From IMG/VR virus record IMGVR_UViG_3300035698_004334, positions 1 to 44,014 of that record: a stretch of 44,014 bases of DNA; one strand, given 5' to 3'. The stretch's first letter is position 1. Each line of letters begins with the position of its first letter. The notes beneath the pieces are model-generated. The model had not been told where the DNA came from. It worked only from the letters and a program-made list of their open reading frames with translations, and searched no databases. Positions 1 through 7,290 of the stretch are shown here, piece by piece. The position numbers and the translations under genes were made by a program. Origin of the DNA: a virus.

Positions 1-166
1 AGGCGACCGGTGAGTCGAGTTCCGATAGCGGTGGCGCAATTGCTCTGGCGTCATTTCATCATAGTCCATGTCTAGAACATCTGTTCCGGTAGGAGGCGAC
101 CGGTGAGTCGAGTTCCGATAGCGGTGGCGCAATTGCTCTGGCGTCATTTCATCATCGTCCATGTCT
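1..166. repeat. 93-bp in-frame tandem direct repeat
   Basis: Bases 1-73 recur at 94-166 with a single mismatch (a/c at 63 and 156). The period is 93 bp, exactly 31 codons, so the frame of the overlapping gene is kept. The first copy touches the window edge, so the copy number is unknown and the array may continue outside. Confidence 0.9.
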
Positions 167-519
167 TCTTCATAACTTAGTTCATCTGCATGATCATCAG
201 GAATAGCTATTGCTTCGGTTTGTGTTAATTCGTCGACCGCTTCTTCGTCAGTAACCTCATTAAACCATATATCAAATTCTTGGCCGGTCTGTCTTTCAAT
301 TGAGCTCTTGACGTCTTCCCATGCGTCATACAGACCATCTAGCTTATGATCAATATAAAACGTAATTGGGTCAACTCCGTCGTTGAATAAATCTACAACA
401 TTATCGGTAAACTTCCTAGCTAATAAGTCAATTGACTGTTGTGAAATCCCATGTTCAACTAAACGATCAACATACGCGTCTTTACTAAGGTAGCTTTCAA
501 AAAGTTTGTTGCGTCTCAT
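1..519 (-). CDS. Acidic phage protein with 31-residue repeat (partial)
   Basis: The reading frame starts at the ATG at 519 (MRRNKLFESYLSKD) and runs off the left edge, so the C-terminus is missing. It is acidic in the middle and ends in a perfect-phase repeat (MTPEQLRHRYRNSTHRSP) encoded by a 93-bp direct repeat. It lies just after 520-948, which ends right beside its start, in a late-type cluster. I do not recognise the family; position and composition suggest a virion or prohead protein. Confidence 0.7.
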   Translation of the reverse strand, partial: MRRNKLFESYLSKDAYVDRLVEHGISQQSIDLLARKFTDNVVDLFNDGVDPITFYIDHKLDGLYDAWEDVKSSIERQTGQEFDIWFNEVTDEEAVDELTQTEAIAIPDDHADELSYEEDMDDDEMTPEQLRHRYRNSTHRSPPTGTDVLDMDYDEMTPEQLRHRYRNSTHRSP

Positions 520-948
520 TTAACTTCTCCTTCGTGTGGCACGTTGCGCCATTTGTGCGACACGTTGGTCGTCTTGTTCGCCCTGGTCTCCGAAATCTTC
601 GTCGCCCATTTCTAGATCAATTTCGTCATCTGGTGTTGGTTCATCAAAATCTTCTTCTGCTCCCAATTCTTCTGGTTCAGGAGTTGCTATGTCAGGCTGA
701 ATGTCAAGGGCAAATTCTATTTTCTCTTTTGAATAATTAGAAACTAATGCATTGATACCTGGATGAGACTTCATATATCTCTCAAAGCCATGGTAATCGA
801 GGTTAACATCAACATTCCTGAGCATGGTTAAGAATGCGTTAGTAGAAAGAACTGGAGCAGAATTGTTATCCTGCGCTTGCCTGATAAGTAGGTGTGCAGT
901 GCTTAATATAGCTTCAACTGGATTCTGCTCAAATTCAAATAATCGCAT
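520..948 (-). CDS. Hypothetical acidic protein
   Basis: A 142-residue protein with a strongly acidic second half (EELGAEEDFDEPTPDDEIDLE) ending in a basic tail (RATRRRS). It overlaps the upstream gene by 1 nt (TAATG), a sign of translational coupling, and sits in a run of three acidic proteins behind one late promoter at 1667-1674. The composition is like phage scaffold or prohead core proteins, but I see no diagnostic motif. Confidence 0.75.
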   Translation of the reverse strand: MRLFEFEQNPVEAILSTAHLLIRQAQDNNSAPVLSTNAFLTMLRNVDVNLDYHGFERYMKSHPGINALVSNYSKEKIEFALDIQPDIATPEPEELGAEEDFDEPTPDDEIDLEMGDEDFGDQGEQDDQRVAQMAQRATRRRS

Positions 949-1634
949 TAAATGTCTCTTTTTGCTCTGCCCAATGGTTCAATTGGCATCTCATCGCCCA
1001 TGTCGCCTTCGAGATCAGAAAATTCATCATCTCCTCCTAGATCCATTCCGGTGTCATCAAATTCTGGTTCATCACCAAGTCCGCCACTGTCAATGCTATC
1101 ACCTGCTAGTAAACGACTTGCTTGGTCTGCAGATTCTCTAGTTGAACGAATTACTTCTAGTGCCGTGTTAATAGCTTCTGTCATCATTTGATCAAATTGA
1201 GATGCTGTTGAATCATCAATTTCGTTCCTAACCGAATCAACCAAGGGAGGCAATTCTTCATTAACCATCTTACCAAGATCTTCGATCATTCCTTGAAATC
1301 TATCAACCATATCTTTAGAAGCCATTGTAACTTCTGCAGATCCTAATTCACTTTCTTTAATGACTTTCTTAACTTCGGCTTTAGGCGCGCCCTCGTTCAT
1401 AAACTTGTATAGAGATTCTCTCATAAGCTTCATTTCTAAATAGTCTTTGTTGTTAACTGCTTTTACGCCTAATGCTTTATCAAATCTCGAGATACTGATC
1501 GATACAGCTTCATGCAGTTTCTTAGCCTTATTTTCAGATAATCGACTAACGTCAATCTGGTGGCCAAATACTTTTTTTGAGAAAGCAGAAATTGCTCTGC
1601 TATCCGGTTCTGGGGTTAAATCATTCAGATTCAT
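948..1634 (-). CDS. Hypothetical protein, scaffold-like composition
   Basis: A 228-residue protein. The N-terminal two thirds look helical; the C-terminus is Gly/Asp rich (GDDEFSDLEGDMGDE) and ends in a short basic tail (GRAKRDI). It is the first gene after the late promoter TATAAATA at 1667-1674, so it is expected to be expressed late with 520-948 and the partial gene. A long helix followed by an acidic tail is typical of scaffold or core proteins; this is inference from composition only. Confidence 0.75.
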   Translation of the reverse strand: MNLNDLTPEPDSRAISAFSKKVFGHQIDVSRLSENKAKKLHEAVSISISRFDKALGVKAVNNKDYLEMKLMRESLYKFMNEGAPKAEVKKVIKESELGSAEVTMASKDMVDRFQGMIEDLGKMVNEELPPLVDSVRNEIDDSTASQFDQMMTEAINTALEVIRSTRESADQASRLLAGDSIDSGGLGDEPEFDDTGMDLGGDDEFSDLEGDMGDEMPIEPLGRAKRDI

Positions 1635-1666
1635 TTTATGATTCCTTTAGTTACGTTTTATCTTTG

Positions 1667-1674
1667 TATTTATA
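1667..1674 (-). promoter_or_regulatory. T4-type late promoter
   Basis: TATAAATA on the minus strand, the exact T4 late consensus, with 32 nt between it and the ATG at 1634. Confidence 0.75.
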
Positions 1675-2110
1675 CGATTTTAATGTTTTTTAAATGTTCG
1701 TCTAATTCGTACCGAAATTGTTGTAATAATGGCTTATCTCGGCTTAGTCTAGACAAAAACATCTTCTTCCTGGCTATAGGTATGTCATCAATTAGCTTAG
1801 TCATGTAGAAATTTACATCTTCTGTCAATTTACATATCTTTCGGTCGTGTAATTCGATTCTTTTAGCTTGTTGAAATTTCTTCTGCTCATACAATATCGC
1901 ATACCCAATAGCCGACCTCTTCATGAAAAATTGTTTCTGTCCAATACTCCACACTCCGTCTTTTTTTGAAACTCTTTGATTATTGACGTATACACAAGAC
2001 TCGGATATTTGTTTGATCCTAAACCTAAATTTCATATTTTTAAGAATATGACTAAATTGTTTAACTAGCTTCTGAGTTACGTCTATATTTGTAGCAGATT
2101 TTTCCTTCAA
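1670..2110 (-). CDS. Conserved hypothetical phage protein
   Basis: Up to 146 residues. The upstream end is uncertain: 2110 is a TTG preceded by AGGATGAGAG and gives a 50-nt overlap with the previous gene, whereas the internal ATG at 2035 has no visible ribosome binding site. The protein is basic and helical with no known catalytic motif. It sits in a run of small genes typical of marine T4-like phages. Confidence 0.6.
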   Translation of the reverse strand: MKEKSATNIDVTQKLVKQFSHILKNMKFRFRIKQISESCVYVNNQRVSKKDGVWSIGQKQFFMKRSAIGYAILYEQKKFQQAKRIELHDRKICKLTEDVNFYMTKLIDDIPIARKKMFLSRLSRDKPLLQQFRYELDEHLKNIKIV

Positions 2111-2282
2111 CTCTCATCCTATCGATAATTGATTTCTTAATTAATTGATTTGCGATTGTTGTTTCACGCTCTGATAAGTCTTCTTTTTTTGTGTAAGAAG
2201 AATTCTTAATCTTATAAGCAAGGGCTCGTTCTTCATTTGAAATCGTGACTAATAGCCCATTTTCGACCTCAATGATTTTCAT
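2061..2282 (-). CDS. Small conserved phage protein
   Basis: A 73-residue protein starting MKIIEVENGLLVTIS and containing an ERETTIANQL segment. From memory, similar short proteins with an N-terminal MKVIE-type strand and an ExxLAxxL helix occur in T4-like cyanophages. The function is unknown. Its ATG directly follows the stop of 2282-2716. Confidence 0.7.
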   Translation of the reverse strand: MKIIEVENGLLVTISNEERALAYKIKNSSYTKKEDLSERETTIANQLIKKSIIDRMRVEGKICYKYRRNSEAS

Positions 2283-2716
2283 TATTTACCAGAGCCCAAT
2301 TTAACTGTTGATCCTGGTCGTATTTGTTGCTTAGGTGATGTGCTGCCCACTGTGCCAGACGGTTCAATTGAAATCTCTTTTGTTATAGGATCTTGATCAA
2401 CGTCTACTTTATCCAAATCAATTTCAACACCGTCGCCCGCTGTTACTTTGTTTCCGATAACGCGACTAACCTTAAGCTCTGGGCCGCCTTCGGCCTCGTT
2501 TGTTTGTTTAGTTCGTTTGCTCTCGTACCGTGCTTTAATTGCTGCTCTAGTGGCACTATGTTTAGTAGCTTCAGTCCCGTTTGCAACAACCTCTGTAATC
2601 TGATCTGTGCTATGGCTAGTGTGGCCAACAGTCCAATCGTATCCATTGTCGTTGCGAAGATTTACACGATATGATAACCTTGTCTCACGATTTTCAAAAA
2701 GTTCTGAAATTCTCAT
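2282..2716 (-). CDS. Hypothetical protein
   Basis: A 144-residue hydrophilic protein starting MRISELFENRETRLSYRVNL. The N-terminus (RISELFE) resembles the start of many small phage proteins from marine myoviruses. The C-terminal half is low in hydrophobic residues and likely extended. It shares one base with the next gene. No function can be assigned. Confidence 0.7.
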   Translation of the reverse strand: MRISELFENRETRLSYRVNLRNDNGYDWTVGHTSHSTDQITEVVANGTEATKHSATRAAIKARYESKRTKQTNEAEGGPELKVSRVIGNKVTAGDGVEIDLDKVDVDQDPITKEISIEPSGTVGSTSPKQQIRPGSTVKLGSGK

Positions 2717-2721
2717 TGTAC

Positions 2722-3003
2722 TTATTTCCTATTCATAGCTTGAACTCGACGGCTAGCAGGATTACTGCGTTTTGTCTTTTTCGCTTTTCTGGCCATTTTA
2801 GGACCTTGTTTAGCTTTTGTTAACTTTAGACGAAGTCTTTTCTTCATGTCAGGTGGTGCAAAACATTGACTAGGTGAACTTACTACTCGGCCTTTACGGG
2901 CGCCACCTCCGCAGCGATATTTTCGAACCACTTTGTTGCCGCTTCTAGCCCAAGTTGCTCCTTCGGCTATATAATCTGGATCAATAATATCATTAATTAA
3001 CAA
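2722..3003 (-). CDS. Small basic conserved phage protein
   Basis: A 93-residue, very basic protein. A VVRKYRCGGGARKGRVVSSP segment is followed by two cysteines' worth of spacing and a Lys/Arg-rich tail (KKTKRSNPASRRV). I recall similar RKYRC...RKGR proteins in T4-like cyanophages, without known function. The charge suggests nucleic-acid binding, perhaps in the prohead. Confidence 0.7.
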   Translation of the reverse strand: MLINDIIDPDYIAEGATWARSGNKVVRKYRCGGGARKGRVVSSPSQCFAPPDMKKRLRLKLTKAKQGPKMARKAKKTKRSNPASRRVQAMNRK

Positions 3004-3004
3004 G

Positions 3005-3268
3005 TTAAACTTCTTTCTTTAATATCATATATGCTAGGGTTGCTATAACAGTTGCTAAAAATCCAATGATAGACAAACTCCATCTGAACATCTGTTTATT
3101 AAACGAAGCATCTTTTTCACGAATCATTGATTGGATTTCCATTAACATACCTTCAAATCCGGCTGTTTTAGAATCAACACTATCTAACTTTTCTTTTAAA
3201 ATACCATAACGAACATCACATAACTCTACGTGTGCTTCTAGATTCTCTGTTTCGATCTTTGTCGCCAT
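3005..3268 (-). CDS. Coiled-coil protein with C-terminal membrane anchor
   Basis: An 87-residue protein. Residues ~1-55 are a heptad-like helical region and ~63-83 a hydrophobic segment (SLSIIGFLATVIATLAYMIL) followed by KKEV. The topology resembles XhlA-type small membrane proteins of phages, often found near lysis or structural genes. It has its own late promoter GATAAATA at 3293-3300. Confidence 0.7.
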   Translation of the reverse strand: MATKIETENLEAHVELCDVRYGILKEKLDSVDSKTAGFEGMLMEIQSMIREKDASFNKQMFRWSLSIIGFLATVIATLAYMILKKEV

Positions 3269-3292
3269 TTATATCCTAATTTCTGTTAATAT

Positions 3293-3300
3293 TATTTATC
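3293..3300 (-). promoter_or_regulatory. Late promoter GATAAATA
   Basis: One mismatch from the T4 late consensus, 24 nt before the ATG at 3268 of the membrane-anchored coiled-coil gene. Confidence 0.65.
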
Positions 3301-3307
3301 ATAATCA

Positions 3308-3772
3308 TTAGATTCTGCAAATGAGCAGGTTTCGACCGAAATCAGATATGTCAAACATAGGAGTTTCGAAGCTAAACGTCTCATCTAATCCATCAATAAT
3401 CGGAACCTGGTGTATTACATTATAAAAAGCCTCGCCTTTTTCTCCGAGAACACCCTCAGATTCTACTCCAAATTCCCATGCCCAGAATTGTAAATTTTGA
3501 AAGATTATTTCTTCTAGATGATATTTCTCACCGAACATAGTGAAAAGCTCTTTCCTATCTTTAAAATGATCATGTATAGGCTTCATGGATTTCAATGTCA
3601 TGACATTTGGATCATTTCTAGATGATGGTTGTGCCAACATACTGATGCTTTGAACTAATGTATCGAAATTACGTTGTTGGTTTCGTTCTTTCCCGGTTCC
3701 GACGTAGACTCCGGTCTTAGTAATATCAACTAACGAAAGTATATACCAATACTCTGCAATATTATTCATCAT
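3308..3772 (-). CDS. Hypothetical protein
   Basis: A 154-residue soluble protein with aromatic-rich stretches (AEYWYILSLVDI; LQFWAWEFGVE). GAGGATCC upstream is a plausible ribosome binding site. It overlaps the end of the ParB-like gene upstream by 11 nt, so the two are probably co-translated. I do not recognise it. Confidence 0.65.
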   Translation of the reverse strand: MMNNIAEYWYILSLVDITKTGVYVGTGKERNQQRNFDTLVQSISMLAQPSSRNDPNVMTLKSMKPIHDHFKDRKELFTMFGEKYHLEEIIFQNLQFWAWEFGVESEGVLGEKGEAFYNVIHQVPIIDGLDETFSFETPMFDISDFGRNLLICRI

Positions 3773-4187
3773 GGATTGGATCCTCTTCTCTTAAATAAAT
3801 GCCTAATTCAATTAGCTGATTACTAGTGTCAAAACATATGCAATCACATGTACTGTACCCTAGGTGCTGCAATGCCAACCGGCGGTTTGTTCCCATTTTT
3901 AATGCCCAAATCATTCCGTCTTCATTGATCACTGGTGGGTTAATATAGTCCCAAGCTGGAGTTTCTCCACGCCAACTAGCAAACTTTTGGTTCCACCATT
4001 CTGCAGACACTTTATAATACAACAATGGATACCAAAGACTCGAATTTTCTATCTTTGGTAAATCTCTTTCTTTCCAACGTTCGTCATGATGAAAATTCAT
4101 AGGAGATAACCTGTTTAATTCCACAGAATGTATTCCGTTATGTTCTTGCCAAATAGAATTCATGTGCATGTTATTAGTTATCGCCAT
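3762..4187 (-). CDS. ParB/sulfiredoxin-like fold protein (putative)
   Basis: A 141-residue protein. The segment WALKMGTNRRLALQHLGYST matches the ParB-type nucleotide-binding signature (G-N/H-R-R-L-x-A-x-x-x-L-G-Y) followed by a strand ending in CICFD. Known family members bind CTP or act as nucleases; here only the core box is visible, so any activity is uncertain. A perfect hairpin (4191-4217) lies directly upstream and I see no clear ribosome binding site. Confidence 0.55.
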   Translation of the reverse strand: MAITNNMHMNSIWQEHNGIHSVELNRLSPMNFHHDERWKERDLPKIENSSLWYPLLYYKVSAEWWNQKFASWRGETPAWDYINPPVINEDGMIWALKMGTNRRLALQHLGYSTCDCICFDTSNQLIELGIYLREEDPIHDE

Positions 4188-4190
4188 GAG

Positions 4191-4217
4191 AAAAGGGACA
4201 ATTAAATTGTCCCTTTT
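4191..4217. terminator. Bidirectional hairpin terminator
   Basis: Perfect 13-bp palindrome AAAAGGGACAATT / AATTGTCCCTTTT with one central base, flanked by A and T runs on both strands. It lies between 4254-4673 and 3762-4187. Confidence 0.8.
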
Positions 4218-4253
4218 CGTTAGTCATACAATACTAGTTGATTGGTTAGTTTA

Positions 4254-4673
4254 TTAAACTAATTCAAAACCAGGATCGGTTACAGTAGTTCCGCTGACAT
4301 CAACAGTGTTGGCACCAACTGTTGTACCAAGTGCCTGTAGAGCAGTCTGTAGAGTTGCTGCTGTCCATGCGCCGGCTGGATAAACTGCTAGAGAGATCTG
4401 CCCGGATGTATCGCCTTCAACCTGATACATTTCAACATTACCCTTTGTCTGTACAGTAATCAAGATCTTTTCAATCGACTCACCAACGTCTAGTTCGTTG
4501 CGGATATCAGCAACGTCACCGGATACGTCCTTAACAATAACTTTTAGAAAGTCAAGCTGTGGACCGTTAACAATTACTGCTTCGTCTGCAGAGATCGCTC
4601 CGCTTCCTGCGATACTACGATCGTGATTAACAACACCAAAAGAACCACCATGTACTCGTGTTAGTTCTGCCAT
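4254..4673 (-). CDS. Putative virion protein
   Basis: A 139-residue, Gly/Ala/Thr/Val-rich beta-type protein starting MAELTRVHGGSFG and ending VDVSGTTVTDPGFELV. It has its own late promoter (4715-4722) and its own terminator (4191-4217), so it forms a single-gene late unit, as expected for an abundant structural or decoration protein. Family unknown to me. Confidence 0.7.
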   Translation of the reverse strand: MAELTRVHGGSFGVVNHDRSIAGSGAISADEAVIVNGPQLDFLKVIVKDVSGDVADIRNELDVGESIEKILITVQTKGNVEMYQVEGDTSGQISLAVYPAGAWTAATLQTALQALGTTVGANTVDVSGTTVTDPGFELV

Positions 4674-4714
4674 TTTATATTCTCCTTAAAATGTTCGCTT
4701 TGCGAACTTACCTT

Positions 4715-4722
4715 TATTTATC
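4715..4722 (-). promoter_or_regulatory. Late promoter GATAAATA
   Basis: GATAAATA 41 nt before the ATG at 4673. Together with the hairpin at 4191-4217 it delimits a monocistronic late transcript. Confidence 0.65.
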
Positions 4723-4725
4723 ATC

Positions 4726-5397
4726 TTATCCAAATTTTCGCCCAAAAGCATATCCCGCGGCGCCTGCGGCCGCGGCAATTGCTGTTCCTATTACCGCTTT
4801 TTTGCCGATACTCGATTTCTGCGATGCCTTTGGTCCTACAGTAGCTACATAATCTTTAAAAATATCACTTCGGAATTGCTGTTTTTTCCGAAATGTAAGA
4901 ATCATCCTGGCTGAGATTCTTTTTCGTTCTGACTTTGAAGTTGTTCCGTAGTCTGCTAATAATCTTCGAGCATTCCTCAGAAAAGAATTATTGATCCGTA
5001 AGTTTTTTTGCATACGAAATAGAACAGCCCGATCATCAGCTACATCAATTCTCTTGTTAACAATGTTTCGCAAATATCGCTTAAACCTAAATTCATCAAA
5101 TGTTAACGATCCAGAATTCTTTACTTTATCTGCGTATTGCTCTGGGTTCATTAGGATTGCGGCAAGATTATGCATGTCGGTCGCGCCTGGACGAATACGG
5201 CTGAAGTCTAAATGCCTAAGAGTCTCTTTTGCATAATTAGATGCTAATCCCGGATTTTCATATTTCATTTGTTGTAATAACAAGACATGCTCGAAAAACT
5301 TTTCGCCAATGTCGAACTCGGTTGTGCCTTTAATATCATTCTTTTGACGAATGAATCTTGCCTCTGAAATCTCTACTTTTATAAAATCGAATGCCAT
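4726..5397 (-). CDS. Hypothetical protein with Gly/Ala-rich C-terminal hydrophobic segment
   Basis: A 223-residue protein: a mostly helical, basic body and a C-terminal segment (AVIGTAIAAAAGAAGYAFG) of glycine-zipper type that may insert in membranes, ending RKFG. The ATG lies exactly 5 nt after the late box GATAAATA (5403-5410), so the transcript should start at the A of the start codon. No family recognised. Confidence 0.7.
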   Translation of the reverse strand: MAFDFIKVEISEARFIRQKNDIKGTTEFDIGEKFFEHVLLLQQMKYENPGLASNYAKETLRHLDFSRIRPGATDMHNLAAILMNPEQYADKVKNSGSLTFDEFRFKRYLRNIVNKRIDVADDRAVLFRMQKNLRINNSFLRNARRLLADYGTTSKSERKRISARMILTFRKKQQFRSDIFKDYVATVGPKASQKSSIGKKAVIGTAIAAAAGAAGYAFGRKFG

Positions 5398-5402
5398 GCA
5401 AC

Positions 5403-5410
5403 TATTTATC
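5403..5410 (-). promoter_or_regulatory. Late promoter predicted to give a leaderless mRNA
   Basis: GATAAATA-GTTGC-ATG. In T4 the late box spans about -13 to -6, which puts +1 on the A of the start codon at 5397. Confidence 0.6.
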
Positions 5411-5425
5411 TGAATTGCACAACAA

Positions 5426-5458
5426 AGATGAGGAACAATTTTTCATTGTTCCTCATCT
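5426..5458. terminator. 14-bp hairpin
   Basis: AGATGAGGAACAAT and ATTGTTCCTCATCT pair perfectly around a 5-nt loop. There is no long T run on either strand. It is placed to end the short early transcript that starts near 5723. Confidence 0.65.
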
Positions 5459-5477
5459 CTTGCGTTGCATTGCGTCA

Positions 5478-5504
5478 CGTTAGGTATCAATCTAATACCT
5501 AACG
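5478..5504. repeat. 10-bp inverted repeat
   Basis: CGTTAGGTAT and ATACCTAACG around a 7-nt loop, just upstream (in minus-strand order) of the hairpin at 5426-5458. Confidence 0.65.
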
Positions 5505-5510
5505 GCGCTG

Positions 5511-5729
5511 TTGGTTACTTAAATATCCTCTGTTTATTTTGCTATATTAAATTATAAAACTGTTTAGCCGGAGTCTCGGATGCGGTTCATTTCAGCATAC
5601 CTCCTTAGGAGTTAACGATCTAATTTCGATGTAGTTATTTAAATCTAGTCTGTCTTAGTAAAGTTTCAAAAGTTACTTCGGGGGGTCACGCATCTGTTTA
5701 TTTCCTTACACTTCGTTAACAACAATTGC
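5511..5729 (-). ncRNA. Short early transcript with two mini-ORFs (putative)
   Basis: This stretch has no normal gene. Downstream of the sigma70-type promoter at 5730-5757 lie TAAGGAAATAAACAG-ATG followed by a 6-codon ORF (MRDPPK), then TAAGGAGGTATGCTGAA-ATG followed by an 8-codon ORF (MNRIRDSG). Two hairpins follow. Two good ribosome binding sites serving tiny peptides suggest a regulatory RNA or leader-type peptides. The sequence TTATAAAACTGTTTA (5542-5556) also occurs at 22990-23006. Confidence 0.4.
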
Positions 5730-5757
5730 ATAATAACATATCTGCAGGACGAGTCAA
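5730..5757 (-). promoter_or_regulatory. Early sigma70-type promoter
   Basis: TTGACT (5757-5752), 16 nt, TATTAT (5735-5730) on the minus strand, directly after the end of 5766-6998. Confidence 0.65.
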
Positions 5758-5765
5758 CCAAAAGA

Positions 5766-6998
5766 TTACTCTGATTTCCACTTTTTTTCTGCAAGAAAGT
5801 TTTCTCTGCTAAAACTCGATCTATCTACTAACTTAACTTGATCATGAACTCTATAATTGACTACATACCCTTCAATTAGATTGTTTTCTGAATATATTAG
5901 TCTATTGTGTTTTCCAGCAGATATTAAGTCGCTTCTGTGAAGTTCATTCATTACAGTCTCTTTAAAGGCAATAATGTTGGAGTAAAAATCTAAGAAATTT
6001 ATTAACTCTATGTACCGGTGACGCAATATGTAAGTAAATATTGCTTGTGTGTGACGACGACGTACTACCGCGGGCGCAACAACAGATTGGTCCGACAAAT
6101 TAGAAATCTCTTTGTTTATTTTATCATTTGCATAAACCATAAAATCATCGAAGAATTTTATGTTCTTAACAACTTGTGGCAATCCGTTCTTAATACGATG
6201 ATTGATGTATTGAGAGAAGAGCGGGTGTTGTATTAACTCAGAAACTCTAGACAATACTAAGTCTGAGGTAGTACTTAATGAAGAACTTATATTCGTTAAG
6301 ATTTCTGATTGTGTAGATTGGCCCGGGCCATCGTCATCAATTAATACTTCAACGTGTGGAAATACTATAAGAGTTTTTCCAAACAGTTTAGATGATTTGT
6401 TCCATGGACATCCTGCATGTCGGTATGAATCATCTTTATACCTATAGGCGGTGTGTACTACGATTCCGACTTCACTCTTGCTCACCAACGTATGCAATCC
6501 TGATATAGGAGGGACTATGTAATTTATTAAATTTGGGCAAAATGAAAAACTGTTGTCGGAGAGTGTAACTATGTCGCCTGGGCCATATAAAAAGTCAGCT
6601 TGGTATAGGATCTGGGACTGGTCCTGGTAATCATGCTCTTCCCATAAGACCTGCAAATTCACAAAGGCACATATTAACTTTTTCTTAAGAGTTGGTGGCA
6701 ATGGACTATTTGAGATTTCTTCAACTGAGTTATAATACACCGGTGTTTTGTTGAAAATGCTCTTAGTGGCAATTATAAACCTCGACTCATAACGGCCAAA
6801 TATGAAGGACGGGGCTCCGTCCCATTTAGATGTAATATCTATAGAATTATTTCGAAGAATAATATTAGATAACTGTAGATCCCGGCATCTATCTAGAACA
6901 TAAGATAGTGATTTGATATTATATGATAAAATAAGGTCTTCAAGATGATCAATGTGATCTACTTTTTTATCTATTAGTGGGCCTTGGGGAGAATTCAT
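5766..6998 (-). CDS. KWDG-motif nucleotidyltransferase-like phage protein
   Basis: About 410 residues from the ATG at 6998 (MNSPQGPLIDKKVDH), chosen because the longer frame runs far into the upstream gene. The segment SKWDGAPSFIFGR matches motif I (KxDG) of the ATP-dependent DNA/RNA ligase superfamily, where the Lys accepts AMP; ATKSIFNKTP follows. From memory, related proteins with KxDGAP...GTKSVFNK occur in T4-like marine phages (DUF6267-like) without tested activity. The C-terminal half is unassigned. Start overlaps 6967-7239 by 32 nt. Confidence 0.7.
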   Translation of the reverse strand: MNSPQGPLIDKKVDHIDHLEDLILSYNIKSLSYVLDRCRDLQLSNIILRNNSIDITSKWDGAPSFIFGRYESRFIIATKSIFNKTPVYYNSVEEISNSPLPPTLKKKLICAFVNLQVLWEEHDYQDQSQILYQADFLYGPGDIVTLSDNSFSFCPNLINYIVPPISGLHTLVSKSEVGIVVHTAYRYKDDSYRHAGCPWNKSSKLFGKTLIVFPHVEVLIDDDGPGQSTQSEILTNISSSLSTTSDLVLSRVSELIQHPLFSQYINHRIKNGLPQVVKNIKFFDDFMVYANDKINKEISNLSDQSVVAPAVVRRRHTQAIFTYILRHRYIELINFLDFYSNIIAFKETVMNELHRSDLISAGKHNRLIYSENNLIEGYVVNYRVHDQVKLVDRSSFSRENFLAEKKWKSE

Positions 6999-7239
6999 CT
7001 TTTTCAGCTCTTTTGATACCACGAGTAAACTTAGCACTATCTTGATGACGAATGCTATTAATTATCCTACGTTCCAAATCTCCTGCTATCTCTTCGGAGA
7101 ATTGATCTCGAATCTCATTAATCAAGTTAATCGCACTAGATATAAGGTTCTCACCACGTGCTTCTATAACATGTTTTCTATCGTTTGCAACTGCAATAGA
7201 ATTCAATTCTGATAAAATACTTCTAGTGTGTTTCTTCAT
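6967..7239 (-). CDS. Small conserved T4-like phage protein
   Basis: A 90-residue helical protein (MKKHTRSILSELNSI ... RRIINSIRHQDSAKFTRGIKR). From memory, proteins of the same layout (KxTRSILEEL ... NSIRGQDPSKFKRGI) are common in T4-like cyanophages; the function is unknown. It has a late promoter at 7259-7266. Confidence 0.75.
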   Translation of the reverse strand: MKKHTRSILSELNSIAVANDRKHVIEARGENLISSAINLINEIRDQFSEEIAGDLERRIINSIRHQDSAKFTRGIKRAEKDEFSPRPTNR

Positions 7240-7258
7240 TCTGCCTCTTCCTTACTGT

Positions 7259-7273
7259 TATTTATCGTTAAAT
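7259..7273. promoter_or_regulatory. Divergent late promoter pair
   Basis: TATTTATCGTTAAATA is nearly palindromic. The minus strand reads GATAAATA toward 6967-7239 and the plus strand reads GTTAAATA toward the lipase gene at 7291. Confidence 0.5.
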
Positions 7274-7290
7274 AACAGTAGGAGGGTTTT

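Noticed and set aside
948-1634. Firm assignment as T4 gp22 scaffold
   Set aside because: Only helical content and acidic tail agree; no portal, protease or major capsid gene is in the window to support the position.
3005-3268. Holin assignment
   Set aside because: The topology resembles XhlA, but one membrane helix and a coiled coil are not enough, and similar proteins in T4-like phages have no proven lysis role.
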